64,000 nucleotides of DNA, from NCBI GenBank assembly GCA_016715625.1, contig JADJZU010000004.1, positions 83,347 to 147,346 on the forward strand, given 5' to 3'. Numbering within the stretch: the stretch's first letter is position 1; every line of letters starts with the position of its first letter. Position numbers and translations under genes: made by a program. The notes below the pieces were generated by a model that did not search any database, was not told the DNA's origin, and saw nothing but the letters and a program-made list of their open reading frames with translations. Below are positions 8,746 through 19,404 of the stretch, piece after piece. The stretch is from Bacteroidota bacterium (GTDB lineage: Bacteria; Bacteroidota; Bacteroidia; Chitinophagales; LD1).

Positions 8746-9579
8746 TTAGTTTTTGTTGGTGGCCGGGCCACTTAATTGTTTAATATAATTGTCTATTTCT
8801 AGTTGGGCGTTCGGGTCTTTTACCGTTTTTTTACACCGTTCCAGCATCTCTATTGCCTTGGGAGTGTCGCCTTTTCCCTCATAAGCTTGCGCTGCTAAAA
8901 GCAGTGCTTCCTGATTTTGGGGCGACAAATATAAAATTTTATCGAAGCGGGCAAGGGCTTTCTCAAATTGACCCGAAACTATTGCAAAACGCCCCAGCAT
9001 CATTTGGGCATCTATATTGGTAGAATCTTTGCGAACAATATCCAGCAGCATACTTACGCCCTGCATAGGTGCCCCCCCTTGCTGAATGATAGAAGATGCG
9101 TAACGTATTTTATTGTCGGTGTTGTTGCTGTCTAGTTCATACGACTTTTTGTAGCAATACACCATATTATCCATCAAATATTGCTGTGCCTTGGCATCGG
9201 GGGCAGTTTGTAACAGCATTGCGTTATAGTCTCCTGCCTGGGCCAGGTCGTTAGGCTGATTGGAGGCTTCTGCTTGCTTTACGGCATAATAGGCCACGGC
9301 CAGGGGTTTATCAAGCTTCACAAATATATCGGCCAGTTCTTTGTAGGAGGAAGTCTTTTGCAATTGCTCCACTTTTTCGCGGGTGGCCTGGTCTTCTATT
9401 TTAGCGGAAGTTTCGGCTACATACTCTTCTATATTCAGCGCTTCGGGTTTAGTCATGCCGGGCATGGCAGGTTGTGTCGCTTCTTCTTTTTTGGCTGGTT
9501 TGGTGGTGTTGGCAAAAAAGTAAATGCCAATGCCCAGAAGGGCACAAACCGATATCACAATAATCTGATTTCTTTTCAT
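8746..9579 (-). CDS. Membrane-anchored tetratricopeptide repeat protein
   Basis: A 277-residue protein with one N-terminal membrane anchor or uncleaved signal (MKRNQIIVISVCALLGIGIYF), a Lys/Glu/Pro-rich linker (about 25-55) and tandem TPRs from about residue 90 to 265. Clear repeats are NIDAQMMLGRFAIVSGQFEKAL and QEALLLAAQAYEGKGDTPKAI. The TPR part should face the periplasm and bind a protein partner. It lies directly before the ribosomal-like peptide and RNase G genes, an arrangement I associate with Bacteroidota genomes, but no specific function is established. A terminator lies between it and the upstream SprB-repeat gene. Confidence 0.8.
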   Translation of the reverse strand: MKRNQIIVISVCALLGIGIYFFANTTKPAKKEEATQPAMPGMTKPEALNIEEYVAETSAKIEDQATREKVEQLQKTSSYKELADIFVKLDKPLAVAYYAVKQAEASNQPNDLAQAGDYNAMLLQTAPDAKAQQYLMDNMVYCYKKSYELDSNNTDNKIRYASSIIQQGGAPMQGVSMLLDIVRKDSTNIDAQMMLGRFAIVSGQFEKALARFDKILYLSPQNQEALLLAAQAYEGKGDTPKAIEMLERCKKTVKDPNAQLEIDNYIKQLSGPATNKN

Positions 9580-9599
9580 AAGGGCTGCGAAGGAAACAA

Positions 9600-9631
9600 A
9601 AATCCCCTTTTCGGCTACGAAAAGGGGATTT
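9600..9631 (-). terminator. Intrinsic terminator after the SprB-repeat gene
   Basis: A perfect 14-bp hairpin (arms 9600-9613 and 9618-9631, loop of four) with T-rich flanks lies 27 nt past the stop at 9658. On the minus strand the stem runs into TTTTTG. Confidence 0.88.
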
Positions 9632-9657
9632 CATGAAATGAAGATTGTTCTATAGTG

Positions 9658-12640
9658 TTATCGGATTAAGGTACTGGCCCCCTTTTCTTGTGCCCGAACG
9701 CCATTCAGATACTCCACATCGAACGTGTACACATAGGTGCCCACGGGCTGTGGTTTATTGCGGAATGTGCCATCCCAACCATCGGAGGCTTGCATGTTTT
9801 GGTTTTCGTAAACCAGTTCACCCCATCGGTTGTAAACTCTGAATTGTAACTTTTGCACGTTTTTCATGATAGCAATCAGGCGGTCGTTCACATTGTCGCC
9901 ATTGGGCGAAAAAGCGGTAGGCACCAATACTACATATTTATCGGGTGTACAACTAGCACCATCCACCTGTGGATCGCTGATAATGGCTTGTCCGCTTACC
10001 TGACAGCCATTTGCATCGGTTACCGTAACGCTATAAGTGCCTTTGGGTATTAACTCCAGATAAGATTCGTTGACTGCCGAGGCATTCCATTGATAGCTCA
10101 AGGGAGTACTGCCTCCGGTGGTATTGGCTACTACTGCACCGGAGCTATCGCCAATGCAAGCAGGGTCTATAGCTACTACATTGAGGGTAAAAGGCAGAGC
10201 TGCATTTACTCCTACCGCAGATGTTGCCGTGCAATTATTGGCATCTGTTACGGTTACTGAGTAAGAACCTGAACTTACCTGAGGATTGGCTTGAGTAGAG
10301 GAAAAGCCTCCGCTGCCTGTCCAGCTATATGTGTAAGGCGATGTGCCACCGACTATAGTTGAATTGATGAGGCCATTACCCGAATCGGCACAGAGCGGTT
10401 CGGCAGCAGTCAGTTGAATGTCAATAGCAGCCGGCTCACTAATCGTGCCGGTTAAAATAGTATCGCAGCCATTGATGTCCTCCACCACCACGCTGAAAGG
10501 TCCGCCATCTAAGCCGGTAACCGAGGCGGTAGTAGCAAAGTTATTCCAGAAATAGGTGTAAGGGGCTGTTTGTCCGCTCACGGTTACTGTAGCAGAACCA
10601 TTGGTGCCACCAAAACATTGCAGCCCATTACTGCTCACCGATATGTTATATGGCTGTGGTTCGGTTAGCGTGGCGCTGACAGTAGCGGTGCAGCCGTTGT
10701 TGTCTGTCACTACTACCGAGTGTGTGCCTGCTGTGGTGTTATTCAAATTTTGAGTGACCGGGTTTCCGGGAGCATTCCATTGGTAACTATACGGCTGCAC
10801 ACCACCATTGACGGTAATATTTACAATACCATCACTTCCTCCACCGCATCTGGGGTTAAAGGTGAAAGACACCGCAGCGGTAAGCAAAGTAGGTTCCGTA
10901 ATCAGATACACATCACCGGCTGTGCAACCGGTAAAGTCGGTGATGGTGAGCGAATAACTGCCGGGCCCCAGGTTAGGATTATCGAGTGTATTTACATTGT
11001 TGCTCCAGGCATAGGAGTAGGGTGTTTGTCCACCGGTGGCCGATAAGAACACTCCTCCATTGGCCGCACCATTACACTGCACTTGGTTTAAGGTATCCAG
11101 GGTAATGACAACCGTGGTAGTATTATTCACAGTGGTGCTGGTGCTGGCCGTGCAGCCTTGAGCATCCGCTACGGTTACACTATAATTTCCGGCACAAAGT
11201 AGCACGGCAGTTTGCAGTTGCTGTGGAGGTAGTGAGTTCCAGGAATAATTGTATGGGGAAGAACCTCCCGATACGGTAACGGTCGCAGAGCCATCGCAGG
11301 CACCACCACAACTAACCGGAGTAGCTGTAGCGCTTACACCTATTTGAGCGGGAACGGTAATAGTAGCCGATGCCGACACATTGCAACTGTTGCCGTCCGA
11401 TACAGTTACTGAGTAGGTGCCCCCTGCTAAACCCGAAAGTGAGTCTACGTTTCCAGCTGCCGGATTCCAACTATAAGTAAAAGGAGCTACACCGCCCGTT
11501 ACGTTCGCTTTGAGCGTTCCATTGCTACCGCCAAAGCACGAAACGTTTGTTTGTGCAAGCGTTACCGAATACACAAATCCGGGATTATCCGTTAGGGTTA
11601 AGGTAAAGGTGCCCAGGTCGGCAGCCGTTTTGCCATCCACTACAAGGTAATAGTCACCCGCCTGACAAATAGAATAAGCAATGCTCGATTGATTGCCACA
11701 GCCATCATCGTTAGAAGCGATGGATGTGCAGCTGGAATTCAGCAGGTATAAATAACTATCGAACTGTGCTCCACTTACACCACACAGCGAGGCTGTAATT
11801 CCAATAGGGCTATTTACCGTGAACTTGTAATAGACATCATTGCCAGGAGAGGCTGCGTAGTTGTTACTATAGCATTCGTTGCTGTTGTAATGTGAGAAAG
11901 AACTTCCGGAGGTCAAAGTGCCCAAGTTAATGGCCGTAGCGCAGCTGGTGCCTCCGGTATATCGCCAGTAAGATTGCACGTGTGGTCGATAAAAATTGGA
12001 GCCCGGACATGCGTTCGGGTTGTTTAAATAACCATGGTCGTACCAGGAACAAGGAGGGCCGAGACGATAATTGAGGCTGGTGACAAATGGCTGAGCATCG
12101 CAACGGATATCGTCTCCTTCGGAGAATAGACAACCGGCAAATGGAATATTGACACAGCACTGTGAGCCTTCAAAAGTGGAACCGCTACCATTGGGTACCG
12201 CAAGAAGTGAGACCGCTTACAGGCGCAAAGTCGTCCGGAATATCGTTTTCAAATGCATCGATGCGCACATCAAAAAACTGTGGCACGCTAGCTCCCGGGA
12301 AAGTGTTGTTGTAAACCACGTCATTAAAGTCAGGCGATAAGCCTGCTGCTGCAAAAGTGGCATTGTGCGGTGTGCCCCCCAATGGCCCCCAGCCTACTCC
12401 ATCTACATCGGCATTATCGCGTGCCCAAACCCGCATAGAAACCTCATCGGCCGACAAGGACCCTGGCAATCCAAAGTTCCCCACGCTGAGGGTGAAATCC
12501 GATAGTGTTTGGTTCGTGTATTGATAATCGCGAAGTTTTACCTGCAATTGGACAGGTCCGTCATTCAACGTTTGTGCAACCGTCATTCCGATTTGAGCAC
12601 TCAATAGTAAGGTAAAAATCAGTTTGTAAACTTTTTCCAT
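9658..12640 (-). CDS. Large secreted SprB-repeat protein with CHU_C/type B sorting domain, frameshifted
   Basis: A cell-surface or secreted adhesin-like protein of about 993 residues, read with one frame change. It begins with a signal peptide (MEKVYKLIFTLLLSAQIGMTVAQ), then an N-terminal domain and a pre-peptidase-like beta domain (DVYYKFTVNSP...FDSYLYLL). Seven SprB-type repeats follow, each with a Cys-x-GG...GG-xPY-Y-W core. The C-terminus is a gliding-motility-type CHU_C sorting domain (PTAFSPNGDNVND, VYNRWGELVYE, GTYVYTF), so export by T9SS is expected. The first 151 codons end at TAG in frame one. Removing one C from CCC (plus-strand GGG at 12193-12195) joins them to NGSGSTFEGSQCC and the rest. 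The span of 2983 nt equals 3n+1. Confidence 0.85.
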
Positions 12641-12818
12641 GAAAAAGGATTTTTTGAATAATCAGCTAATCTAATAATTGATGCGATTAACCAAGACGAG
12701 CCAATTATTTTAAACGTTGTGTGCGATATCGGGGGACATTGTTTTTTAATTTAGAAACTTATGATTAACATTAACTTTCCAAAAAACACAGCGTTTTTTT
12801 AAACAAACATTTCAGCTC

Positions 12819-15800
12819 ATGAAAAAACTGTACGCTTTCGTATTAGCCTTAGCAGCATTCCACTTTCAAGTACACTCACAGGCAGGTCAGCCAAATGGAA
12901 CACTGGATGATTTTAAAGAGTTTACCACCAAGGTTACGGTTCCTTTTGTAATGCCGGATGGTGTAAAACTGATGACAGACGTTTATGTGCCCCGCTTGCG
13001 CGATTCGCTCCGGGTATCTCTGGGAACAATTGACCTTCTTGGACTCACTCAAATAGAAACTGATACCGTAACATTTATACCCTACGGTTCCCAAATTATA
13101 TTCTATGACAGTTTAAATGGGCAGCCGAATCCGAATCCCTATCAGTTGCCAACTATTTTTACTCGGACTCCCTATAATAAAGGAGAATTTGATGAGGTTG
13201 GTGCTATCCTATCCATCTTAGGATACAACTACATGCTGCAAGATATGCGTGGCCGATATTCTTCGGAAGGCGTCTATTTCCCGATGTATTCCGACAGTTG
13301 GAATAAAAACCCTTATCACCCTCTTAAGGGGCATGTATTGGATTACTTGCCCACTACCGACCCGAAGCACTCAAATCGTCATGAGGATGGATATAACTCC
13401 ATTAAGGTAATTCAGGAAATTACATATCCGGGCTTTTATGATGGCGTGCAGCATACCAACGAAAAAATCAGCAATGGAAGTATCGGTATGTTTGGGGCAT
13501 CTGCATTGGGCAATACTCAATTGCAGCTGGGTACTGCTCACCGTATTACAGATTCTATTCCCGGGCTTCGTTGCTTGATGCCAATTGTGGCCACTACTGA
13601 GCACTACATATCCACCGGATACAACAACGGTGTATTCCGCGACAGAATTGTAACAGGATGGCTCAAAGGACAAATATTTAGCGGAACCGATGATGACTTT
13701 ATCCCAATCGATAACGACCGCCAAAATTCCATTCACTCGTCCAAAGACTACGACCTGCCACAGCAAATTACACTCAACGGAAAAAGCCGTGAATACGGAC
13801 AAAACAAATTTGAAGCAGCCAATCTATCTATTGACCATTTTACGGCTATCCGCTATCCTGACGAGAGTGGAGTGTTGGGCAACTCGGGTTTTTACCCGAA
13901 CAGTACCGGTCGTCCGGATATGGATGCAAGTATGGCCCCTGTTAACCAATGGGGAGAGGCGGTGAATCCACTTACACAAAAAGCATTACCCAATTTGAAT
14001 TACAGTCGTTACACGAATCTGGATGTTCCCGTATTACACATTACCGGATGGTGGGACATTTTCACCGAAGGACAGATAAATACCCGTAACTACACCTATG
14101 ATGCTTTAAGCTCGCCCAACAAGCAGCTACAGAAAATTGTGATTGGTCCCTGGGCACACCAGACCACCGGTGGTCGCGAGTCTGGCGATCGACTTTATCC
14201 TAAAAATGTGACAGACCTTACAAAAATTGATTTATCCAATTTTGACATCAACAACGTGCCATTAAACGATCTGGTAACCTCTGATTTGATTACCTGGTTT
14301 CGCTATAATCTGAACTATCAACCCGATAGATTTCTGGGGGAGCCTAAGTTTATTATCAAGGAAAGCACTGTATGGCAAAAGCTAGGCAACTCCGCTCTGC
14401 TGGGCGATTTTGAAATTCGCGTTCCTTCCAAGGATTACATAATCACCTTTAACGAGATGATTAACTTTCTGGCAGGTTTTGAAGGACTTAAAAATCTTAC
14501 CGCAGAAATTAAAAACGCAACACTTGGTGTGGTTCCCATTACGCAGGATGTGCCCAACTTGGGTCCGGTGCTTCCGGCCATTGGGGGACAGCCTTTGAGC
14601 AGCAATTCGTTCAATGAATTTTTGAATGTGCCTAATTACAGGGTATATGTAGCCGGGCCGGATTCAGCTGCAGACGCAGCGGCCGGATACCCCGACAACT
14701 ATAAGTATGGAAATTTCTGGTACGGTTCTGCCACGTTTCCGGAGAAGGATCACTTGCAGTGGAACCGCTTATATCTGCACCAGGATGGCACAATGAATGG
14801 AACGGCTCCTACAGAAGATGAAGGTTTCAAAATGTATGTGCATGATCCGGATGATCCTATTCTTACGGTGGGTGGGAATAACATGATTGTTCGTTCACCG
14901 GATGGTACACGCGATTCGCAAAGTCAAATGGAAATGACAGACCCTACTAACGCACCATATACTATGGACAGAGAAGGGGTGATTCAATTTAATACAGAGT
15001 CGTTAACCGACACATTCACAATTATGGGATTGCCGGTTTGCACGCTCTATGCCAAAACAAACCCCGGTGGGGTAAACGAAGGTCCAACGGATAGCGACTG
15101 GTTTATCAGACTGTGTGATGTATGGCCCGATGGTAGGGTTTATTCGGTGCAGGAGGGTTGTGTAAATGCGCGCGCTCGCGATTATGCCCGTGCTTTGGTA
15201 GATGATATGGAAGTGCCTGGTTCTCCCAAATATGGAAATGGAGTGGAAGATCCGGATGATAAGAATGTTCCTTATTCCAATATCAATATTGGGGAGACGT
15301 ATGAATATGTATTCAAGTTTCAGCCTATTGGTTACACCTTTGCTCCGGGCCATAAATTGAGAGTGCTCATCAGTTCGTCCAATTATACCCGCTACCAGGT
15401 GAACCCCAATCTTCCTTTAAATGACGGAGAGTTTTTTAGAAGAAAACCAGGAGATGGTCAGTCCTATATTTTTGAAGGGGAAGATATGTTGCCCCGCGTA
15501 AGTGTACAGCGGGTACATTTCAGCCCTGAGCATCCTACCAACATCAACTTCCCGATGTTTAACACTTCCTACTTATATAGCAGCGTTGAAAACCCAATAG
15601 CCAAACCTGTGTTTGATGCTATGTTGTTCCCTAACCCAACAAGCAACTCTATCCAGATTTTTGCCAACATGCCGGGTCGCCACGAGGTGGTTATTACGGA
15701 CATATCGGGTAGAAGAGTAACCTCCGGAAAGTTTGACGACAATATTTCTTTCAATATGGAAGGCACTGGTGGCGGTGTTTATTTTGCCACTATCACCGAC

Positions 15801-15848
15801 CTGGATAAAGAGAATGTAAAAGTGGTGAAGAAGTTTATTGTGCAATAA
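12819..15848 (+). CDS. Secreted CocE/NonD-type (S15-like) alpha/beta hydrolase with T9SS sorting domain
   Basis: A 1009-residue secreted hydrolase of the X-Pro dipeptidyl-peptidase/cocaine esterase fold. After a signal peptide (about 1-21) comes the alpha/beta-hydrolase domain. The nucleophile is Ser228 in GASALG, where relatives usually have Tyr after the Ser. The acid is Asp413 in ITGWWDIF and the base His447 in GPWAHQTTGG. A jelly-roll C-terminal domain follows, with LRVLISSSNYTRYQ-type motifs. The last 75 residues are a type A sorting domain starting LFPNPTSNSIQI. The protein is longer than usual because of inserts near residues 60-110 and 500-640. Substrate could be peptide or ester; I cannot decide. 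A shared terminator follows. Confidence 0.87.
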   Translation: MKKLYAFVLALAAFHFQVHSQAGQPNGTLDDFKEFTTKVTVPFVMPDGVKLMTDVYVPRLRDSLRVSLGTIDLLGLTQIETDTVTFIPYGSQIIFYDSLNGQPNPNPYQLPTIFTRTPYNKGEFDEVGAILSILGYNYMLQDMRGRYSSEGVYFPMYSDSWNKNPYHPLKGHVLDYLPTTDPKHSNRHEDGYNSIKVIQEITYPGFYDGVQHTNEKISNGSIGMFGASALGNTQLQLGTAHRITDSIPGLRCLMPIVATTEHYISTGYNNGVFRDRIVTGWLKGQIFSGTDDDFIPIDNDRQNSIHSSKDYDLPQQITLNGKSREYGQNKFEAANLSIDHFTAIRYPDESGVLGNSGFYPNSTGRPDMDASMAPVNQWGEAVNPLTQKALPNLNYSRYTNLDVPVLHITGWWDIFTEGQINTRNYTYDALSSPNKQLQKIVIGPWAHQTTGGRESGDRLYPKNVTDLTKIDLSNFDINNVPLNDLVTSDLITWFRYNLNYQPDRFLGEPKFIIKESTVWQKLGNSALLGDFEIRVPSKDYIITFNEMINFLAGFEGLKNLTAEIKNATLGVVPITQDVPNLGPVLPAIGGQPLSSNSFNEFLNVPNYRVYVAGPDSAADAAAGYPDNYKYGNFWYGSATFPEKDHLQWNRLYLHQDGTMNGTAPTEDEGFKMYVHDPDDPILTVGGNNMIVRSPDGTRDSQSQMEMTDPTNAPYTMDREGVIQFNTESLTDTFTIMGLPVCTLYAKTNPGGVNEGPTDSDWFIRLCDVWPDGRVYSVQEGCVNARARDYARALVDDMEVPGSPKYGNGVEDPDDKNVPYSNINIGETYEYVFKFQPIGYTFAPGHKLRVLISSSNYTRYQVNPNLPLNDGEFFRRKPGDGQSYIFEGEDMLPRVSVQRVHFSPEHPTNINFPMFNTSYLYSSVENPIAKPVFDAMLFPNPTSNSIQIFANMPGRHEVVITDISGRRVTSGKFDDNISFNMEGTGGGVYFATITDLDKENVKVVKKFIVQ

Positions 15849-15869
15849 ACGTAATACATCAGATGCAAC

Positions 15870-15899
15870 AAAAAGCCCGTGGAAGTCTACGGGCTTTTT
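15870..15899. terminator. Bidirectional terminator between hydrolase gene and korB
   Basis: An 11-bp perfect stem (aaaaagcccgt/acgggcttttt, 8-nt loop) with T runs in both directions lies between two converging genes, ending at 15848 (plus) and 15912 (minus). Confidence 0.87.
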
Positions 15900-15911
15900 G
15901 TTTAAAAAAAA

Positions 15912-16949
15912 TTAGAGAATGGTCCAGGTTTTATCTCCGCTCAGGATTTTATCGAGCGGGGTTTTCCCTAGCCGGGTTTGCGCATCCTCCATTTGGTGAA
16001 GCATGTCGTCTTCAATACAAGCGCGTTCTTCCCTGTAAAAAACGCCAAACGGCCGAGGGAGGTGGTATGGCTTAAAGTCAGGGAAGTTGGCCAGTATCAT
16101 CGCTTTATTGCGGTCTGTTTCATCATGAATCCATAAGTCTTCTTTAGAAACGCCTTCTTCTAAATCCACTATCATCGGATTAAAACCATCCAGCCGTATG
16201 CCCTTATTTTCGGATGCGCCAAAAATTAAAGGCTTACCATGTTCCAGAAATAAACTTTCTTCTCGTTTGGTCTCTTTTTCGGTGAATGGTGCAAAGGCAT
16301 TATCATTAAACACCGGACAGTTTTGATATACTTCTACAAAGGCTGTTCCCCGGTGGTCATTTGCCCGATGAATCATAGCCTGCATATGTTTGGGGTCCCG
16401 GTCAATCGTGCGTGCAAAAAACGTGCTCTTGGCACCCAGTGCCAATGCTGCAGTATTAAAAGGCTCGTCCACCGAACCAAATGGAGTAGACTTGGTAACA
16501 ATTCCCTTTTCGGAGGTAGGCGAATATTGGCCTTTGGTTAATCCGTAAATCTGATTGTTGAACATCATGACTTTGATGTTCGGATTTCTGCGCATCAAGT
16601 GTATGAAATGGTTGCCACCTATAGAAAGCATATCTCCATCGCCACTAATCAACCATACATACAAATCGGGGCGCATCATTTTTACACCGGAGGCAATGGC
16701 TGCCGCACGACCGTGTATACCGTGTATACCATAGGTAGCCATGTAGTACGGAAAGCGAGAGGAGCACCCAATACCAGACACGAAAACCACCTTTTCTTTT
16801 TCAAAAACAAAATCGGGCAATACACTCTGCACTTGCTTCAAAATAGAGTAATCGCCACAGCCCGGACACCATTTTACCTCCTGGTCGCTCGTGAAATCCT
16901 TTGCTGTAAGCTTGGGCAGTATTGTTTTTTGTTCGAGTGAAGTATCCAT
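15912..16949 (-). CDS. korB: 2-oxoacid:ferredoxin oxidoreductase, beta subunit
   Basis: This thiamine-diphosphate subunit oxidatively decarboxylates a 2-oxoacid, most likely 2-oxoglutarate, to its acyl-CoA with electrons passed to ferredoxin. The 345-residue protein has the KWCPGCGDYS motif (Cys28, Cys31) and the ThDP/Mg motif GDGD at 103-106 followed by NN at 131-132. The start ATG shares one base with the korA stop (TAATG at 16947-16951), indicating translational coupling. It is the last gene of the ferredoxin-korA-korB operon. Assignment to 2-oxoglutarate rather than pyruvate rests on family resemblance. Confidence 0.92.
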   Translation of the reverse strand: MDTSLEQKTILPKLTAKDFTSDQEVKWCPGCGDYSILKQVQSVLPDFVFEKEKVVFVSGIGCSSRFPYYMATYGIHGIHGRAAAIASGVKMMRPDLYVWLISGDGDMLSIGGNHFIHLMRRNPNIKVMMFNNQIYGLTKGQYSPTSEKGIVTKSTPFGSVDEPFNTAALALGAKSTFFARTIDRDPKHMQAMIHRANDHRGTAFVEVYQNCPVFNDNAFAPFTEKETKREESLFLEHGKPLIFGASENKGIRLDGFNPMIVDLEEGVSKEDLWIHDETDRNKAMILANFPDFKPYHLPRPFGVFYREERACIEDDMLHQMEDAQTRLGKTPLDKILSGDKTWTIL

Positions 16950-18841
16950 TACATCATGTTATTCAATGATTCAATTTTTTCTTTCAGCTCTGAGGTGGTA
17001 AAAGGTTGTCCTTGCACTTTACTGAAACCCATGGCCGGAATTAGATACTTGGCTCGTATGAGTTGCAGGAGTTGTCCGCTATTCATTTCGGGTATCAATA
17101 CCTTTTCAAAGCCTTGTAGCACTGCGCCCAGGTTTTTTGGAAATGGATTCATATGGCGCAAGTGTATGTGCGATACTTCTTTTACGCCTGAAGCATGCAA
17201 CTCCTGTACCGCAGTTTTTATAGCACCATAAGTGGAGCCCCACCCCAGCACGCAGATTTTCCCCGATTCAGGACCACTGTCAATTTTTTGCAATGGAATG
17301 AAGTCTGCGATTCTTTCCACTTTTTCGGCTCGTAAACGCACCATGAGTTCGTGGTTTTTAGAATCGTAACTTACGTTGCCGGTTTCGTGTTGTTTTTCTA
17401 AACCACCAATCCGGTGTTCCAGATTTTTTGTGCCTGGCGTTACCCAAGGGCGCACCCCACGTTCATCGCGCTTGTAAGGCAAAAATTTTCCATCCGGATT
17501 ATTACTATCAGTGGTAAAAACGGCTTGAATCGGTTTCAATTCCTGCTCGTTGGGAAACTTCCAGGGTTCCGCTCCATTGGCAATGTAACCATCGCTTAAA
17601 AAAATGACGGGCACCATGTGCTCTATGGAAATCCTGGCCGCTTCGTATACGCTGTCAAAGCAATCTGCCGGAGAACAAGCGGCAACAATAGGCAATGGAG
17701 CTTCGCCATGTCTTCCGTGCATGGCCATCAAAAGATCGGCTTGTTCTGTTTTAGTGGGCAGGCCGGTTGATGGACCACCTCGCTGAATATCCAGAATGAG
17801 TAATGGCAACTCCAGCATAGTAGCCAAGCCCATGGCCTCTGCTTTGAGGGCCATTCCGGGGCCGGAGGTGGAAGTGATGCCTAATGCACCCGTGTAGGAG
17901 GCACCGATGGCTGCACATATAGCTGCAATTTCGTCTTCGGCCTGAAAAGTGCGCACACCATTTGCTTTGTATTTGGATAACTCGTGTAAAATGTCGGAAG
18001 CCGGTGTAATGGGATAGGAGCCCAAAAACAAAGGGACGCCCGCTTTTTCGGCAGCAGCTACTACGCCAATGGCCAATGCCTGATTGCCCGATATGTTTCT
18101 ATACACACCGGCAGGCAAGTTGGCTGTGCCTACTTTATAGCGTGTTGTAAACACTTCGGTAGTATCGCCATAATTCCAACCCGCATTCAGCACTTTCAGA
18201 TTAGCCTCTAGTATCTCGGGTTTCTTTTCAAATTTTTCTTTCAGCGACTGAATCGTAAACTCCATGCTTTTGTCAAACATCCAAAACAGCAGCCCCAGCA
18301 CAAACATGTTTTTGCTTCGCTCCATTTCTTTCATGCTCAGTCCGGCATAATCTTTCAGTGCTTCTTTGGTAAGTCGGCTTACATCCACTTTGTATACTCG
18401 AAATTCTTCTAAGGTGCTGTCCTCCAGCGGGCTTGTTGCATCTGCAGGATAATTGGCCAGTTTCAGGTTTTTAGAGTCAAAACCGGCTGTGTTGGCAATA
18501 ACGACTCCCCCTTTTTTTAGTCGGGGCAAATCAACTTTAAGTGCTGCCGCATTCATGCATACCACTACGTCATACAAATCACCGGGGGTGAAAATTTCTT
18601 TGCTGCCAAAATGCAGTTGAAAACCGGAAACTCCAGCTATGGTACCGGCCGGGGCGCGAATTTCTGCCGGAAACTCCGGAAAGGTGGAGATGTCGCGGCC
18701 AAGTAGCGCTGTGGTATTGGTAAACTGCATGCCGGTGAGCTGCATGCCATCACCACTATCGCCACTAAAGCGCACTACGATGCTATCGGCTTCTACAAAA
18801 TCGTAGGGATGTTTTTTTATAATCGTTTCTTCGGAAGACAT
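16949..18841 (-). CDS. korA: 2-oxoacid:ferredoxin oxidoreductase, fused gamma-alpha subunit
   Basis: The partner of KorB, in which a gamma domain and the alpha (pyrimidine-binding) domain are fused. The gamma part (about residues 15-210) starts with VVRFSGDSGDGMQLTG. The alpha part (about 250-630) shows GSYPITPASDILHEL, FQAEDEIAAICAAIGASYTGA and TSTSGPGMALKAEAMGLA. I place the start at the ATG at 18841 (MSSEETIIKKHPYDF); the open frame runs 36 codons further up to 18949 but overlaps the ferredoxin gene and adds unrelated sequence. The resulting 630 residues is the usual length. It overlaps korB by one base. Confidence 0.93.
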   Translation of the reverse strand: MSSEETIIKKHPYDFVEADSIVVRFSGDSGDGMQLTGMQFTNTTALLGRDISTFPEFPAEIRAPAGTIAGVSGFQLHFGSKEIFTPGDLYDVVVCMNAAALKVDLPRLKKGGVVIANTAGFDSKNLKLANYPADATSPLEDSTLEEFRVYKVDVSRLTKEALKDYAGLSMKEMERSKNMFVLGLLFWMFDKSMEFTIQSLKEKFEKKPEILEANLKVLNAGWNYGDTTEVFTTRYKVGTANLPAGVYRNISGNQALAIGVVAAAEKAGVPLFLGSYPITPASDILHELSKYKANGVRTFQAEDEIAAICAAIGASYTGALGITSTSGPGMALKAEAMGLATMLELPLLILDIQRGGPSTGLPTKTEQADLLMAMHGRHGEAPLPIVAACSPADCFDSVYEAARISIEHMVPVIFLSDGYIANGAEPWKFPNEQELKPIQAVFTTDSNNPDGKFLPYKRDERGVRPWVTPGTKNLEHRIGGLEKQHETGNVSYDSKNHELMVRLRAEKVERIADFIPLQKIDSGPESGKICVLGWGSTYGAIKTAVQELHASGVKEVSHIHLRHMNPFPKNLGAVLQGFEKVLIPEMNSGQLLQLIRAKYLIPAMGFSKVQGQPFTTSELKEKIESLNNMM

Positions 18842-18884
18842 ATCACATGGTGTCAAAATAGAGGAGAGAAAGAATATCAAGCCA

Positions 18885-19235
18885 TCAGGCCAGGTGTAAT
18901 TTCGCTTTTTTGGTGAGAAGTTCCTGTTCTGTTTCCACCACCAGTTCATCGGCTACACAGCAGTCAACCGGACATACGCTGGCACATTGTGGCGTATCGT
19001 GAAAACCCTTACACTCGGTACACTTGTCGGCAACGATGTAAAACACCTCATCGCTCAATGGTTTTTGGCTGGCACGCGCATCAATCACGCTACCGTTCAT
19101 TAAAGTGTAGGAACCACTCACATTTGTTTTGTCCGCAATTTTCCAACTGTCTCCATTGGGGTAAATAGCACCATTCGGACATTCCGGCTCGCATGCTCCG
19201 CAATTGATACATACATCGGTAATTTTAATAGCCAT
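18885..19235 (-). CDS. Dicluster 4Fe-4S ferredoxin
   Basis: A 116-residue ferredoxin, the likely electron acceptor of KorAB. The first cluster motif is C9-C12-C15-C19 (CINCGACEPEC followed by Pro). The second is the extended form CxxC-x8-CxxxC (C72, C75, C84, C88), as in Allochromatium-type 2[4Fe-4S] ferredoxins, with two more Cys at 92-93. The start is set at the ATG at 19235 (MAIKITDVCINCG), because the open frame upstream (to 19355) has no ferredoxin character. It is the first gene of the operon, with 43 nt to korA. Confidence 0.92.
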   Translation of the reverse strand: MAIKITDVCINCGACEPECPNGAIYPNGDSWKIADKTNVSGSYTLMNGSVIDARASQKPLSDEVFYIVADKCTECKGFHDTPQCASVCPVDCCVADELVVETEQELLTKKAKLHLA

Positions 19236-19404
19236 TCTTTTCTGCGTTTTAAGGGCGCGAAGATATGCAAATGAAGTTGGTTCCTGTGGCCTTTGTAAAT
19301 AAAAATAACCATTACCCGAGATCATCTTTTTGCTATAGTTTCCAACATGATTCATACATTAGCCAAACACAAATAGTGTAATCTCTTCACCAAATTTCAT
19401 TTCT

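Noticed and set aside
11927..12160. A 77-codon open frame between the two halves of the SprB-repeat protein
   Set aside because: It is in the third frame; the correct join uses the frame that carries NGSGSTFEGSQCC, with no need for this one.
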